Origin: Heterodera schachtii | Lineage: Eukaryota > Nematoda > Chromadorea > Rhabditida > Heteroderidae | Reading direction: 5' to 3' | Length of the DNA stretch: 64,000 nucleotides | Assembly (NCBI GenBank): GCA_023374025.1 | Contig: SIJG01000063.1 | Location: forward strand, 813,445 to 877,444 | Shown: in pieces, positions 44,501-55,902 of the stretch | How positions within the stretch are numbered: the stretch's first letter is position 1 | Layout of the letters: each line of letters opens with the position of its first letter | Notes under the pieces: generated by a model | The model's database searches: none | The model's input: only the letters and a program-made list of their open reading frames with translations | What the model was told of the DNA's origin: nothing | Position numbers and translations under genes: made by a program

Positions 44501-47500
44501 AAAAACATCGGTCACTTGAAAAAATAAATTCTAAAATTTCGTCCAGGAAAATCCAGGTTTTTTCCTGTTTTGCCTGGACCTGGACCTGGATTTTTTTTCA
44601 CATTGACCTGGACCTTGCTTTCCTGGACAAAAATCCAGGAAAATCCAGGCCAGGAAAAATCCAGGTTGCCGAAAAATGGCCTGGACCTGGACCTGGATCC
44701 AGGAAAAATCCAGGCCTGGATCCAGGTCCAGGTCGATCTCTAATTAATAGAGATGGCAAAATTTTTTATAAAAATGTTCAAAATATGTCCATAAATATGT
44801 AAAAAAAAAAATGGCAAATATGTATAAAAAATCATAAAATATGTACCAAAAATCTCGATAAAAATTCTACAATCCTTAAAAAACATCAAAATAAACATTA
44901 AAAAAATGAAAAAATATATGAAAAATTGCGAAATTTTGATTATTTTTTTGAGCATTTCCAAAATTTTCCGTAAAAAATACGCTGAAATTGTGAAATAATT
45001 TTGAAAAAGTGCGAAAATTCTTCAAAATATGTGCCAATTATGTATAAAACCACGAAATATGTAAAATATGTAATTAAAAGTCGCAAATTTGTTCGTAAAC
45101 CCAAAAAAAAAAAAAACGTTTTTCACCATTTTGACCATTTAGAACCTAGCAAAAAATATTTATTTACTTTTTTTTGTCATCCTTATTAATTAGTTAATAC
45201 AAAAAAATAAAAAATAAAATAAATTTAAATTTTACATATGAAGCAGTCAGTGCAATTATCTCAAAATTCTCAATTTCGATGGTAAATTCCGCATGACCAG
45301 TTAGATTATCTAAAATTATTTTAAAAATTGACTGTTTTCAATAATTAAACAATTTTTATTTAAATTTATTTATGCTTTTCTTACTGCTTTTCCCATCTGT
45401 AAATGTTATGTTCACTGTGTTATGCGTTTCATTAAGCAGTTGAACACGGAAAAAGAATGTTGAATGCTTGCGAAAACCATCAATTTTCTGTGAAAATGGA
45501 AGTGGCACAGATGCGTTGAACTAAATAATAAGGTCAACAATTAATTTTTTCTATAATTACAATTTTAATCGTTTCTTACATTTTCATTTTCAATACGGTA
45601 GTCATCCAATTCAGGCCCATAAAGCAATAGCACTTGGCCGTTAAGCTTCAAAATAAAACTAATTAAATTATTCATAATAATATTTTTTTAGAGAAAAATC
45701 TATTATCAAATTTAAACTTAATTTTCTTAGTCCCATTATAAATTCTCGGTTTTTCTCATAATATGCAGAAAATTTAAAATTTTGAAAAATATTAAAAAAT
45801 GTAAAAAAAAAACAATTTTATTTGGTAACTGAATCAAAAGTTTGGGATGCTCTCCTCGTTAGTTAATTTTTTAAATGTTAATTTTAATAGGCAGTGAATA
45901 ATTAAAAAACAAAAATTTATGGATTCGACTCCAACAATTAAATTATAACATTGTTTTTTTTTACCCTAATTGCCGTGAGGTTTTTCCATGCCGCCCCGTG
46001 CCACCATTCGTTTGGCCAAAACACATCGCCAAACTGCACACCGTTCACCATCATGGCATACCAATGCTTCAGCAGAAAAATATCAAAACGCAATTGCTGA
46101 GTTCCGTTTGGCATCTGAGTTCCATTGACCACCGTTGTGCCCATCTACATTAATTAATTACTCATAATTAATTTACTCATGTAATTTGTAATTGCCAAAG
46201 TTACTCCGGAAAAGACACTTCCATGTCATCCGTTGTCGCAAATTGTCATAGTCATTACGACAGTGGCATTATTGTCAGTAGAATTGGCGGCTGTTAAATC
46301 TAAAAATATTTTTGAACGACTAACTTAGAAATTCTTTAAGAAAAAAGTCTTAGAAAGATTTTTTATAAGGAAATCCCAAGGAAAAATTATTTTGTGAAAT
46401 TTTACGGTGAATTTGTAGATTTTGCACAAAATCGCTAAAATTTTCCGAAAAATTTTTAAATTTATTTATTTCTGAATTTGATTTTGGCATTTCTCACCGG
46501 ATCCTCCACTTAAAAATTCCACAGTGAAGTTTTGCCATTTTTCATCCGTCAGCACAGTGAACACAAGATCAGCCTGCAAATGTTGCGCGTCCAATTGGCC
46601 AAGTTCAAAAGTTTCGTCCATTTTCTTTGTCGGGCATTGTGATGAGCCGGCCGATGGCACAATCGGCTCAATTGGGTCATTCTCATCGGTTGGCCGAGTG
46701 AACTTTATTAAATATTTAAATAAATTACAGTAAAATTTTCAAATAATAGTACAGTACCCAAGCGTCCATGGTACAGGAGCAGCTTCGGTAGACGTACAGA
46801 CTCACAAACTCTTCGGCCATCCATGGCAACATGTCCATGCCAAGCAACCAAAGTCCGACATGCTGTTCCAAGAATGATCCATAGCCCATTTGCTTGGCGT
46901 ATTGTTCAGCCAAATCAAATTCTTCGTCATGAAATGGTTGTCCTAAATTACAAAAAAAATTTATATATTTTTTAAAATTAAATACCAAAATGAGTTGTGA
47001 CCCAAGTGAACATGGAAACTCTGGTGCCAAAATTAAGCGAAAGTTGACGAGTCATTGGCTCAAAGGTGTAACTTAAATTTAAAAAAGCTATTAATTAACA
47101 CTAATTACCCCAAAATTAATTACGTCCGATTTGTCAATGATGTTTCCAGGATCAGTTCTCGTGCCGAAAGTGGATTTGATGAGTTTGTCAGTTTCGTGTA
47201 CACTTTGATGCCACGCCATTGTTTTGGGTTTGAAATGCCAACAAATTGTTCAGCTTTTTTGGCGCATTCCAACTGAAAGCGAATCGTTCGAAAATTGAAA
47301 AAAATTTACAAATTTTCAAATTAAAATTCCCATTACTTCTTTGTTGCCGACTTGGAATGTCCGTTTCAATCTGAAATCGGACATCTTTTTGAACTCGTTG
47401 ATCATATGATTTCGCATCAATGTGCCCGGGTAGCAGATCAGTATGCTAAATGGCAATTAAAAATTTAATTAGCCCTAATAGTAATTATTAAGATTTTTCA

Positions 47501-47811
47501 AAATTTACCCCTCATCACAGTGTCCACCTCGATGCTTCATCATAAAATACAGACCAAAGTTCCGGGATTCAACCTTCGGGTCATGAGTGATGCTGTGGTA
47601 CGGTTTGCATTGGTCAAACGCAAAGTATGGCACGGAAACTTTTCCAATATTTCCACCCGTTAGCAGAAAGCTGAAATTAAAAAATATATATATGAAATTA
47701 AATTAAATTTTTTAAATTTTACGGTTCGGTGACATATGCTTTGTCTAAGCTGAGAAGAAATGTTGGAAAGCCGAAGAATGCGGTCAAGAAAAGCAGAATG
47801 AGCATGCCCAT
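38591..47811 (-). CDS. galB: secreted multi-module galectin-like protein
   Basis: Paralogue of galA in the same exon order. The start at 47811 gives MGMLILLFLTAFFGFPTFLL (exon 47811-47723). An N-terminal module follows, with FGLYFMMKHRGGHCDEG then ILICYPGTLMRNHMI. An exon at about 46946-46730 is kept here but largely lost in galA (GYGSFLEQHVGLWLLGMDML). Further modules end in strands like FDIFLLKHWYAMMVNGVQFG (about 46090-46030), FYVIVNVPLAKQLNAS (about 40440) and FELKFIIALNSAASNKIGVE (about 39265). The protein ends ADKCILKT at 38591. The recurring F-x-I-x-I...V-x-NG...I-x-x-I-x-V pattern suggests galectin-like sandwiches; sugar-binding residues are not recognisable. At about 46230 one extra base relative to galA (ACAATTTGCGAC versus ACAATTGGAAC) breaks the frame, so this copy also may be inactive or carry a sequence error. 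Introns hold several transposons, making it 2 kb longer than galA. Confidence 0.5.
38790..39115. repeat. Intronic minisatellite in galB
   Basis: Units of roughly 90-110 bp include 'gatctattggacatacatag' and 'ttcaattactgtaatgtatt'. They repeat about three times next to the exon ending IQYITV. As in galA, the repeated part copies the exon end and the splice-site neighbourhood. Confidence 0.65.
39678..39866. repeat. GGGATC-palindrome tract in a galB intron
   Basis: A ~190-bp tract of iterated CGGGATCCCG, GATCCCGCGGGAT and related palindromes. A 20-bp near-repeat, TACTGTTGCCCCTGTTTAGT versus TACTGTTGGCCCTGTTTAGT, lies at each side (about 39650 and 39865), including an 8-bp CTGTTTAG. This looks like a transposon insertion, but inverted termini are not evident. 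It is absent from the galA intron. Confidence 0.55.
41661..41799. repeat. 139-bp imperfect hairpin (MITE-like)
   Basis: ATGGTCATTACAAAAAAAGG at the left matches, in inverted orientation, CCTTTTTTTTTGTAATGACCAT at the right with one indel. A second stem (TATTTCACATATCAACG / CGTTGATATGTGAAATA) lies nearer the centre. The whole is close to a single foldback structure in a galB intron. A third GTAATGACCATT follows at 41816. Confidence 0.7.
43937..45184. mobile_element. Older hAT-like element, interrupted by a second one
   Basis: Bounded by the 8-bp repeat ATTAATTA (43929-43936 and 45185-45192); the galA intron shows the single uninterrupted site GTAATTAATTAG. Its left end (ATAG, then AGATGGCAAAA after the interruption at 44751) and right end (TTTTGTCATCCTT) are imperfect inverted copies. 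The interior repeats AAATATGT. The younger element at 43941-44742 entered four bases inside its left end. Confidence 0.65.
43941..44742. mobile_element. hAT-like element, 802 bp, with 106-bp internal repeats
   Basis: The ends TAGAGATCGAC and GTCGATCTCTA are inverted repeats. The exact 8-bp target duplication is ATTAATAG at 43933-43940 and 44743-44750. Inside, a ~106-bp unit (TCCAGGCTCCTCGAGACCTG, then GGACCTTGATTTCCTGGAC) repeats about 3.5 times between 43990 and 44370. The open frames here, rich in Ser/Arg/Pro/Gly, are repeat artefacts. Related short copy at 55-223. Confidence 0.9.
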
Positions 47812-48709
47812 TTTAGCCTGCTAAAATGTTTATATGTGAACTATTTATTTTATTGAAAGACTAATAAATAAAATTTAATTTATTATTAATTGTTATTGTT
47901 CAGTTAATTAAATAATTTTCTCTATTTTTATTATTATTCAAATAAATGCACGGGTCCATCCATTAACTAATGGAATAAAATGTTAATTTGCTTTTCGTTT
48001 GGCTAACAACAAATATTTATGAATAGCAAAAAAAAAAGTCGTGTCGTTTTCCAAGCGAAAAATGATGGACTGTTTTTTGGATGATTCACTGTTAAAAATG
48101 GGAAAATAATTAAAATAATTTGTACAAAATCGTAAAGTCAAAAAAGGATGCTTTAACCTTAATCGAAAAATGGCACTTTCATGTAAATATAAATTGAAAA
48201 TATGAATCAATTACTTTAAGAGGTGAATTATAAAAATACCAAATTTAAAGAGGATTTTCTATCAAAGCTGGACTTTTAACGGGATTAGATATTATCAGCC
48301 AGGCCGGAAATGAGATTAATAGACTCTAATCGCTTTTTGTCGGAATTCCGATCCCGGCCTTTTTACAAAAAGCCCGGATTCAGGAAATCCAATAGAACAT
48401 CGACGGTTTTCTACTAGTAAGCTGAATCTTTTTAAGAAATATCATATTTTTATTAAAATAAAAATGCTAACGAATATTGAAAATTTAATTCATTAAAGTT
48501 AGCTAAAAAAAGATTATTACATGGGGGCAGCCATTTTTTTGATGAAATTTGAATGAATCAAAACAAAAAATGTTTACACAGTCCCATAATTCCGCATGTG
48601 AATTTATGGTGGTCGAATTTGCATATAAAAGTTGGCCAATTAAAGCAAATAAAACCATTCAATCAAAAATATAACAATTAAAAATACTATAAATTAATAA
48701 AAAAATGTT
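47812..48709. other. Intergenic region upstream of galB and CBM remnant B
   Basis: No gene is seen. Homologous to 27294-28650 but without the tRNA-like gene and its MITE. A TATA-like GCATATAAAAG lies at 48621-48631, about 80 bp before the CBM start codon. Confidence 0.5.
48621..48631 (+). promoter_or_regulatory. TATA-like box of CBM remnant B
   Basis: GCATATAAAAG lies 79 bp before the ATG at 48710. The equivalent in block 1 is GCATATGAAAG at 28097. There, the promoter and coding remnant are now separated by the tRNA-like gene and the transposon. Confidence 0.5.
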
Positions 48710-49093
48710 ATGGCACTTTTAACGTTGGCATTTGTCTGTCTGTCAATTGGTGGACGCCGCTTCACTAAAGTCAAGCAAAAATGAAGTGATCGTCGCAGTG
48801 GAATTGGCCAACAGCACGGGAAGTTGCAGTAATTACAAGCTGGAATTCACCAACAACATCTACAAGAAGGTGTGCCAAATAACGTTCCAAGTGAAAGTGC
48901 CGAATGGGGTAATACAACAAATATTAAAATGAATCGAAATTAATTTATTGTCGACCCTGGAAAATTAGTGGAACATGAAGCCGATCAGTGGCATTTGTGA
49001 TCATTTGAACTCTTCGTTCAAGCAGTGATTACAGAAAGCCGTGCTGCCGATGATGAACAAGCGCCAAAAGTTACGGCATTGAAAGTCAAATAA
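48710..49093 (+). pseudogene. Cellulose-binding-module (CBM2-like) pseudogene B
   Basis: The fragment SSKNEVIVAVELANSTGSC, then YKLEFTNNIYKKVCQITFQV, then (after an intron) WNMKPISG and a final PKVTALKVK resembles nematode secreted family-2 cellulose-binding proteins. Those carry a signal peptide, two cysteines, surface Trp residues and a VTVLKV-like last strand. Three lesions are visible. A TCTG microduplication (GTCTGTCTGTCAA) near 48736 throws the signal peptide out of frame. The acceptor is mutated from AG to TG before the second exon, and a TAG replaces the codon for the residue before WNMKP. The second exon is further out of frame after FKQ. The family was acquired by tylenchid nematodes from bacteria and acts on plant cell walls; this copy is dead. 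Confidence 0.65.
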
Positions 49094-49350
49094 ATACAAT
49101 TTAGTAGTTATTTCTCAAAATAAATAAAATTTTACACAAAAAATCATGGCACATTAATAAAAAAAAAGTTTTAAATTAAATTAATTATATGTTTAAGAAT
49201 AAATGCATTTTTTATTGTTAATAATTGGTGTTTCTCATTTTTGCATGTTAATGTTAATAAAAACAAAATAGATTACAGATAAATTTATTTAAATTAAAGG
49301 ATGTTCATGGAGGAAAAAATTGTAACATTAATTAGACACAAATTAATGGT

Positions 49351-49450
49351 CCCCGGAATAACGCCGAACATGCCTGGGATTAACCCAAAGTTGCCTGGAA
49401 TAATGCCAAATATGCTTGGGATGATGCCGATATGCCTTGAAACGCATACT
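49351..49450 (+). other. Pro-Gly-Met repeat fragment
   Basis: One open frame reads PGITPNMPGINPKLPGIMPN and continues LGMMPICLE, an imperfect 7-residue P-G-I-x-P-x-M repeat (21-bp periodicity in DNA). No start codon, splice site or signal peptide was found. It is probably a relic of another secreted-protein gene lying between CBM B and P2. Confidence 0.4.
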
Positions 49451-49555
49451 AAAATATTAAATTTATGTAAAATATAATTTTTATTTTTAAAAATGATTAT
49501 TGATTCACAAAATAATAGAAATTATATTTTTTATTTTTATGAATTTCCATTCTTC

Positions 49556-49750
49556 TGATCATTGTGATTTGTCATTTTATGCTTTGTTTTTAAATTTTTA
49601 TAATTATAATTTTATATTTTTATGAATTTCCATTTTTATGATCATTGTGATTTGCCATTTTGTGCTTTGTATTTTATTTTTTTTATAATTTTATTAATAT
49701 TTTTATGATTTCCATTGTTCTGATCATTGTGATTTGCCTGTTTTTTCTAG
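49556..49750. repeat. Degenerate 172-bp-type repeats upstream of P2
   Basis: TTTCCATTCTTCTGATCA-type phrases recur at about 49547, 49627 and 49708 with diverged spacing near 80 bp. They match the satellite upstream of P1 only in the conserved start (ATGAATTTCCATT, CTGATCA, TTTGCC, TTTTGCTTTGT). Confidence 0.6.
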
Positions 49751-49885
49751 CTTCTGATCTGTAGTTTGTTTGCACTTACAGATGATTGAATGCTATTTAA
49801 GCTCGACGAATGCTCAACAAAAGCACACTTCATAAAAAAAGTGAAACAATCCCCTGACAAAACCCAAAATTTTACTCCCCGAAAA

Positions 49886-52800
49886 ATGATTTTATCACCC
49901 ATTATCCTTTTCTAAGCATTCTGTGCTTACCGTCTATTGTGGAAACGGTAAAAATTAATAAAATAAATTATATAAAAAATAATATTTAAAAAAATTCCGT
50001 AGGATCCAAACGACCTTAAGGCCGTGTTCGAAGCGTTCATCAAAGCTGCAACATCTTCAAATGCTGGTGATAAAGCTGATCAAAAGGTGGTGGAATTGGA
50101 CATGGCCAAAGTGCGTAAGTTGCAGAAATGGATTGGCCAAATTGCTAAGAAAGTTGTGCAAGATAAAGATAACCTTTTTGTGGGAATTTATAAATGCCAA
50201 GGAAAAATTTAATCTAAAGACCATTTTGAAAACGGTATTAAAAGCAATGGCGAAAAGAAAATTCAAAAATTGAAGGACGATGCTCAAAAACAATTTGTGC
50301 AGAATCTTTTCTCATTTGGGGCGATATTAAGTGCCGAAATTGGTGGCCCAAATATCGAAAAGAATGGGGTGAACACAGAAGAAAATAGCAATTATTTACG
50401 ATCACTGATCAAAGCATTCGAATGTGTTGGTGGGGAATTGACACGTGTTGAAGGGTAAATTTAATCTTTTTATTTTCCTAATTTATGCAATTAATTTTTA
50501 AGTAATACAAATGTTGAATGGTACGATCACCAAAACAGGTAAATTCAACAAAAGAATATTATTACTTTTGATTTTTATTTTTTCAGTTTATTCCAATTTG
50601 AAATTGTTGCTAAATTTGCTGAAATTAATCCTTACTCAAATAAGTCATTTGAGGTGGAAAATGTTTGGCTGAATTTCAATGAACAAACAAAAAACAATAA
50701 CATTGGTAAACTAAATAAAGCATTATTTTTTAATTTTTTGAATTTTTCTCGCATTATTTTCAGAAAATTTGTGCTTCTCCAAGCATTGAGCACGGAATTA
50801 TCTCCATTTGATGTCAAAGAATTAACCAACAAACTTTGGTCGATAACTAACCCAATTTATAATGAAAAGTTGGAAAGTGATGGGCTGACCATTACTAAAT
50901 TGGACACTGATCCGATCATTTACCGTCGAGTTTGGCGACAATTTATCTTACATCTGTCCAAATATGAGAAGAAAGAAATTATACAAAAATTGACCAATAA
51001 TTATCTTTTTGATAAAACCAACCGATTGGAATGCATCATTAGCAATTTTGGCTACAAATTGCTTCAACGGATGGAAAAAAGTTTATTTGCAGAAGAATTT
51101 TTTGCAGAACTGGATCCAAATGACGACATATTAAAAAACCTTAAAGAATGGAAGGAAAAATTAGAAAAACATTGTAAAAAAAACGCAAGATGATGAAAAA
51201 ACGAATTCGGAAGGCATTAAAAATGGCAATGTTTATGCCCATTACTCCGATGCCATTCAAATCGAGTGGAACATTTGGAAGGGTATGTTTTCAGTAAAGT
51301 TTTTGCTATAAATTAGCGGAATTGAATTAAAGAACAAACTAATCAAGAAATTTGTAAAAATACTTTCATATAATTCATTCATTTTTTTACTCAAAAAAAT
51401 ATCAAATTTTGTAGATTTTTTAAATAATGACAGCCAAAAATAATTTAATGAATCAATAACCTTTTAGCTGCAAGCAACAAAATTAATGAGGCAATTAGTC
51501 AATTGAATAGACCTAATGATAAAAAGGAATGTTTATCAACTGATGAATTTGATAAAGTGGTGAAAATGCTTTTCAAAAACAATTTGAGTGGAGAGATCAT
51601 AGAAGAAGTTAAAACGTGGAAAGAGGTAATTGGGTACACGAAAAATGGGACCATTTAATCCGAAATTAAACATTTATTTTGTGCAAAATTAACGGTTATG
51701 GGTTGGTCAATTTTTATAAAAATTTTTAGGCATTGTAAAAAATGAAACCCTTCCAATACCCCCCCCCCCCCCCCCCCCCCCCTCCTCCTCCTCCCTTAAT
51801 GTTTAAATTTACGCATTTAAGGCGAAGCATGAAGAGTATGAAAAAGAACAAAGTGAAAGTGGTATTAGTCGTATTTTTCATAAAAAAGTGACGGAGAAAA
51901 ATTATTTTGAAGAATTTATGAACAATTGGGATGGAAAATTGATGACTCCGACAGAAGTACAAGACGAATCAATGGTATTATTAATTAAACTTCAAGAACA
52001 CGTTAAAAAATACCAAAATCACATTTTTTAGGGCAACGATTTCTTGAAAGATCTAAAACAATTAGAAAATGAAGAAATTAATAAATTGTTGAAAAAAATT
52101 CAAGAAATGTGTGAAAAGAAAATTGAACAATACCAAATCGAAACGCCATTCAAAATAAACCTTTTAAACAACCAACAGAAAAATTACGAAAAATTCTATG
52201 GCTTTATAGCAGAGATTATGAAAAAATATGGCGCAAAATTAGTCAAAGATGAAAATGGCAATGAAAAAATTGAGATTGATTTTAATGATGCAAACAAAAT
52301 GATGGAGAAATTGGAAAAGATAGCAGTTGAAAAAATTATAGAAAAGGAAGAAAAACAACAACCATTTATGTGTCGAAAGGGCATAAAAAAAGAAAAAAAT
52401 TTCGAAAATATCATTAAAGAGATAATTGGAGAGGAGAAATTTGCCGTTATAAAACCAAAATTAGCGGATTTAATGAAATGGGAAGAATTTGTAAAAACTC
52501 CGACAGCCCATATCACGCAGTGAAATTGAGAAAGCATTTCCACAAAATTATGCAAATGAATGGCATTTGTTCAATTTACTGTTTTCATTTGGAACACAAA
52601 TTGTGGCATTTGTTCATGGAAAAAGGGCGGACGGCACAAATGCCAACGAAGAAATTGATGAAAAATCGGACAATATTGGCCACAACCGAATCCAAGCATT
52701 TATTGCTGTTCACAAAATGTTTTAACCTTCCGAAATGGACGGATGAATTCAGGTAAAAAGGAAAATGTTAATTAGTCGATTTTAAAGGTTTTTTTAATCT

Positions 52801-55800
52801 AGTTTCGTCCTTTTTCGCTATAAACAATCCATTATCAAAATTAGTTTATAGCTATTTCTTATCCAGATTAATTTTCTAAAAAAAATTCGAGACATTTATT
52901 ACGTTTATAAAAGAAAAAACCAAAATTAATTAATTTATTAATCTTAATTTTTATTTATTTCAGCATTTTTGACTCATTGATCAGATTCGAAGTGATTTCA
53001 TTTCTTCAAAAGAATCAGATGGAAAAGGCCGAAAAGTGCCTTCTGTTTTTGGTATATCAATCTATAAAGAACATGGTCGTCGTGCCGATGAAAGCAAAAA
53101 CATTTCAAAGGGTAAATTAAAAAATAAAAATTTTGTAAGAAAAAATTATTTATGGAGCCTAATATATATAATAATAAATCAAATTCAAAAATAATATCGG
53201 GTTCCAAAATTAATCGCAAAAAAATGAAAAAAAAAATTTGAAGACAAACAATTTTTTGTGTGCGAAAAATTTTATAAATTATTTCAATTTAATATAAAAA
53301 ATATTTTCAGAAAATTTCAGTAACATTGAAACGTTTACACGAGCAAAAGTTGTCAATATATGAAGGAATAGAAATGATTAAATTATTTCAAGACAAAGCT
53401 GGAGAATCGAAAAAAAAATTCAACACAACGAAAATTATTACGGATTTGGCACATAATATTAGGCAAGAATTCCCTTCAGACAATACAACGACAAGTGAAA
53501 AAGGTCGAAAAATTGCATTTTGGCAATTATTTCAACACATTACACCAAATTTGATGAGAATGTTAGACAATGATACAACAGCACTCTATATGAGGAACGA
53601 TGAGAACAAACTTCTAACTGATATTATAAAAAATGTGAAAAATGAAATAGATAAAAATTTTGTGGAAATGTGAGTGATTTTTTTTGTTTTGGATTGGAAT
53701 GAATTTAATTGGCATATACTGTTTTTAAAGCAATTTTCGATTTTCAGATTGAAAGAAAAGATCAATAAAGATGAATTCCATCACAGTCTAATCAAGCAAA
53801 ACATTGAAAAATTCATAAAAAAAGGAGGGTGATGCTAAAAAGAATTGTGATGAACAATTATTAGCTCATTATAAGGCAATGTGAGTTAATTGGTTTTTAG
53901 GGACTCTATTTTTAATTGTTTATTAAGGCTTAACGCAAAACAATTTGATGCGGATTCGTATCTGAAAGATATTGAAAACGATTTTAAACAGATTGCCAAT
54001 GATAAAGAAAGTGAAAAGAAAATAGATGAACATTTTAAACAATTGTGAGTGATTTGAACAAAATTAAATTAATGATTTTGAGTTCTCTGTCCTCTTTTCC
54101 CATATTTAATTTAATAAATATAATTTTTAATAAAATTTATTTATTGGCCTTTTAAGGCGAAGAAAATGGGATGATGTCATTTCAAAAGAGACAAAAATTG
54201 AACTTATGAAAAATATTCGATATGACTTGGCAATAAATTTTGAATTCAACCCGAGCAAAGGTGATAAAGTACACAGCAAATCAACAGGGCTGCTCGAAAT
54301 CTGTCTGGAAGAATTTAAAAAAATTTCAGCTTAATAACCGAATTTTTTCAATTTTCCAGAGAAATTTACGGTTGATGTCCAATTTTTAGGCCCACAAATT
54401 CTTTACCATTAAAACAGAAAAAATTTATTAAGATATCCGTGACCGAGTCAAATTAATGGATTTGATAAAAATTGAATGCTGTGGTAAATTCGTTCATTCG
54501 TATCAGATAAACAATTACCCATCACTAGAAAATTTGTCCAAAATTGAAATTGTCAACTATAAATATGACACTAAAACAGCATTGGAAAAGCTACGAGAAA
54601 TGGTGGACCAAACAATTAAAGGACAAGAAAATGAATTGAAGAAGGCAAACAAAGAAAAACAAGAGATAGAAGAGAAAAAAATGAAAACTGATTGGGAAAA
54701 AAGAAATATCCGAAAAGAAATTAACGAAAAAATTCAAAAAATAAACGAAGAAAAAGAGCAAAAACAAACATTGGAAAAACAATTAGTAAAGGAAAAAGAA
54801 GAAATGGAAAATGAAAAGAGCAAAATCGGAGAAAATATTAAAGCATTTATCCAAGGGATAGAAAAAATAAAAAGCAAAAAAAAACAAAAAAAATTACATC
54901 GGACGATAAAAAAGCTCTGCAAAATTTGGGTGCATTCACCAAATTCTATTTAAAGCATAATGATGCAATTAAAGAAATTAAAAGGAATTTGGAGCAAAAG
55001 ATACCCGAACCAAAAAAACAAAACAAAATTAAAAGAATAGTGAAAGAAACTATCCATATTAAAACAAAGGAAGAAAAACAGCTGGAACAAGTGAAAAACA
55101 TCCAGCAAAAATTGAAGGACATTGTGGACAAAATTGATGAAATTAAAAAAAGTTCAGGAATGGATTTGTGGGATATTCCGAAGGGATTTTGTGCTGAGGA
55201 AGAAAATGGAAAAGAAAAAATGGAAGAAAATAAAGCCACAATTGAGACAAATGCATCATCATCATCGGAGCCGAAGCAAAAAAAGAGCAACAACCCAAAA
55301 AAGAGGGGACGGCGGATGGAGGAAAAAAGGGAACACATTTATTGGGTAAATTAGGCCGAACTACTACATCATGATGAAATGGATGAAGAAAAATTGCAAA
55401 ATGTAACAATTAGGACAAAATCATCAACATCATCATCATCATCATCAAAGCAGAAGAATGAAAAAATGAGTAATACCACAAAAGAGGGGACGGCGGAAGG
55501 CAAAAAAAAATGAAGAGATTTTGGATAAAAACGATAATCAAATGGATGATGAAAAATTGTTAAATGAAATAGAACAAATTGTAACAGACAAATTATGAAC
55601 GAATTGGAGGAAGCGAAAAAGGCGTATCAGAAGGAAGCGAAGATTAAAAAGGACGAGAAAGAATTGGGGTGGATAAAGAATAAATTGGAAAGTTTGAATG
55701 AAGGATTAGCAACACTAAAAGACGATGAAAGGAAAAAGAGCACAGAATTAGTAGGAATTGAAAGAGAAATGGAAAAAGTGGGAAAGAAAATTGAAAAATT

Positions 55801-55902
55801 AGAAAAGGAAATCAAAAAGAACACAAAAGAAGCAAAAGGAGAGGCGAAAAGCATTTGGGAAAAGCTCAAAAAAATGAAAGAGCATTTTGCCAAAGAATTG
55901 TA
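49886..55902 (+). pseudogene. P2: degraded giant coiled-coil paralogue
   Basis: It has the same exon order as P1/P3 but many breaks. A frameshift in the signal peptide (ATCCTTTTCTAAGC) gives a stop. Exon 2 is shifted near 50200 (TGCCAAGGAAAAATTTAATC). Exon 5 is shifted at an A8 run near 51175. Exon 8 has a deletion near 52500 (ACTCCGACAGCCCATATCACG). The coiled-coil exon has several shifts at A8-A9 runs near 54885 and stops near 55354 and 55510. It retains two extra phase-symmetric exons between P1-equivalent exons 10 and 11 (about 53748-53880 and 53929-54046, the second with FDADSYLKDIENDFKQ). Conserved blocks are still readable (FGAILSAEIGGP, YRRVWRQFILHLS, NFEFNPSKG). The promoter box is intact, so a transcript may still be made. 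Confidence 0.8.
51759..51782. repeat. Poly-C run in a P2 intron
   Basis: Twenty-four C followed by (CTC)n in the intron before the exon starting GCGAAGCATG. P1 has a C-rich remnant at the same place (32697-32715). Confidence 0.8.
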
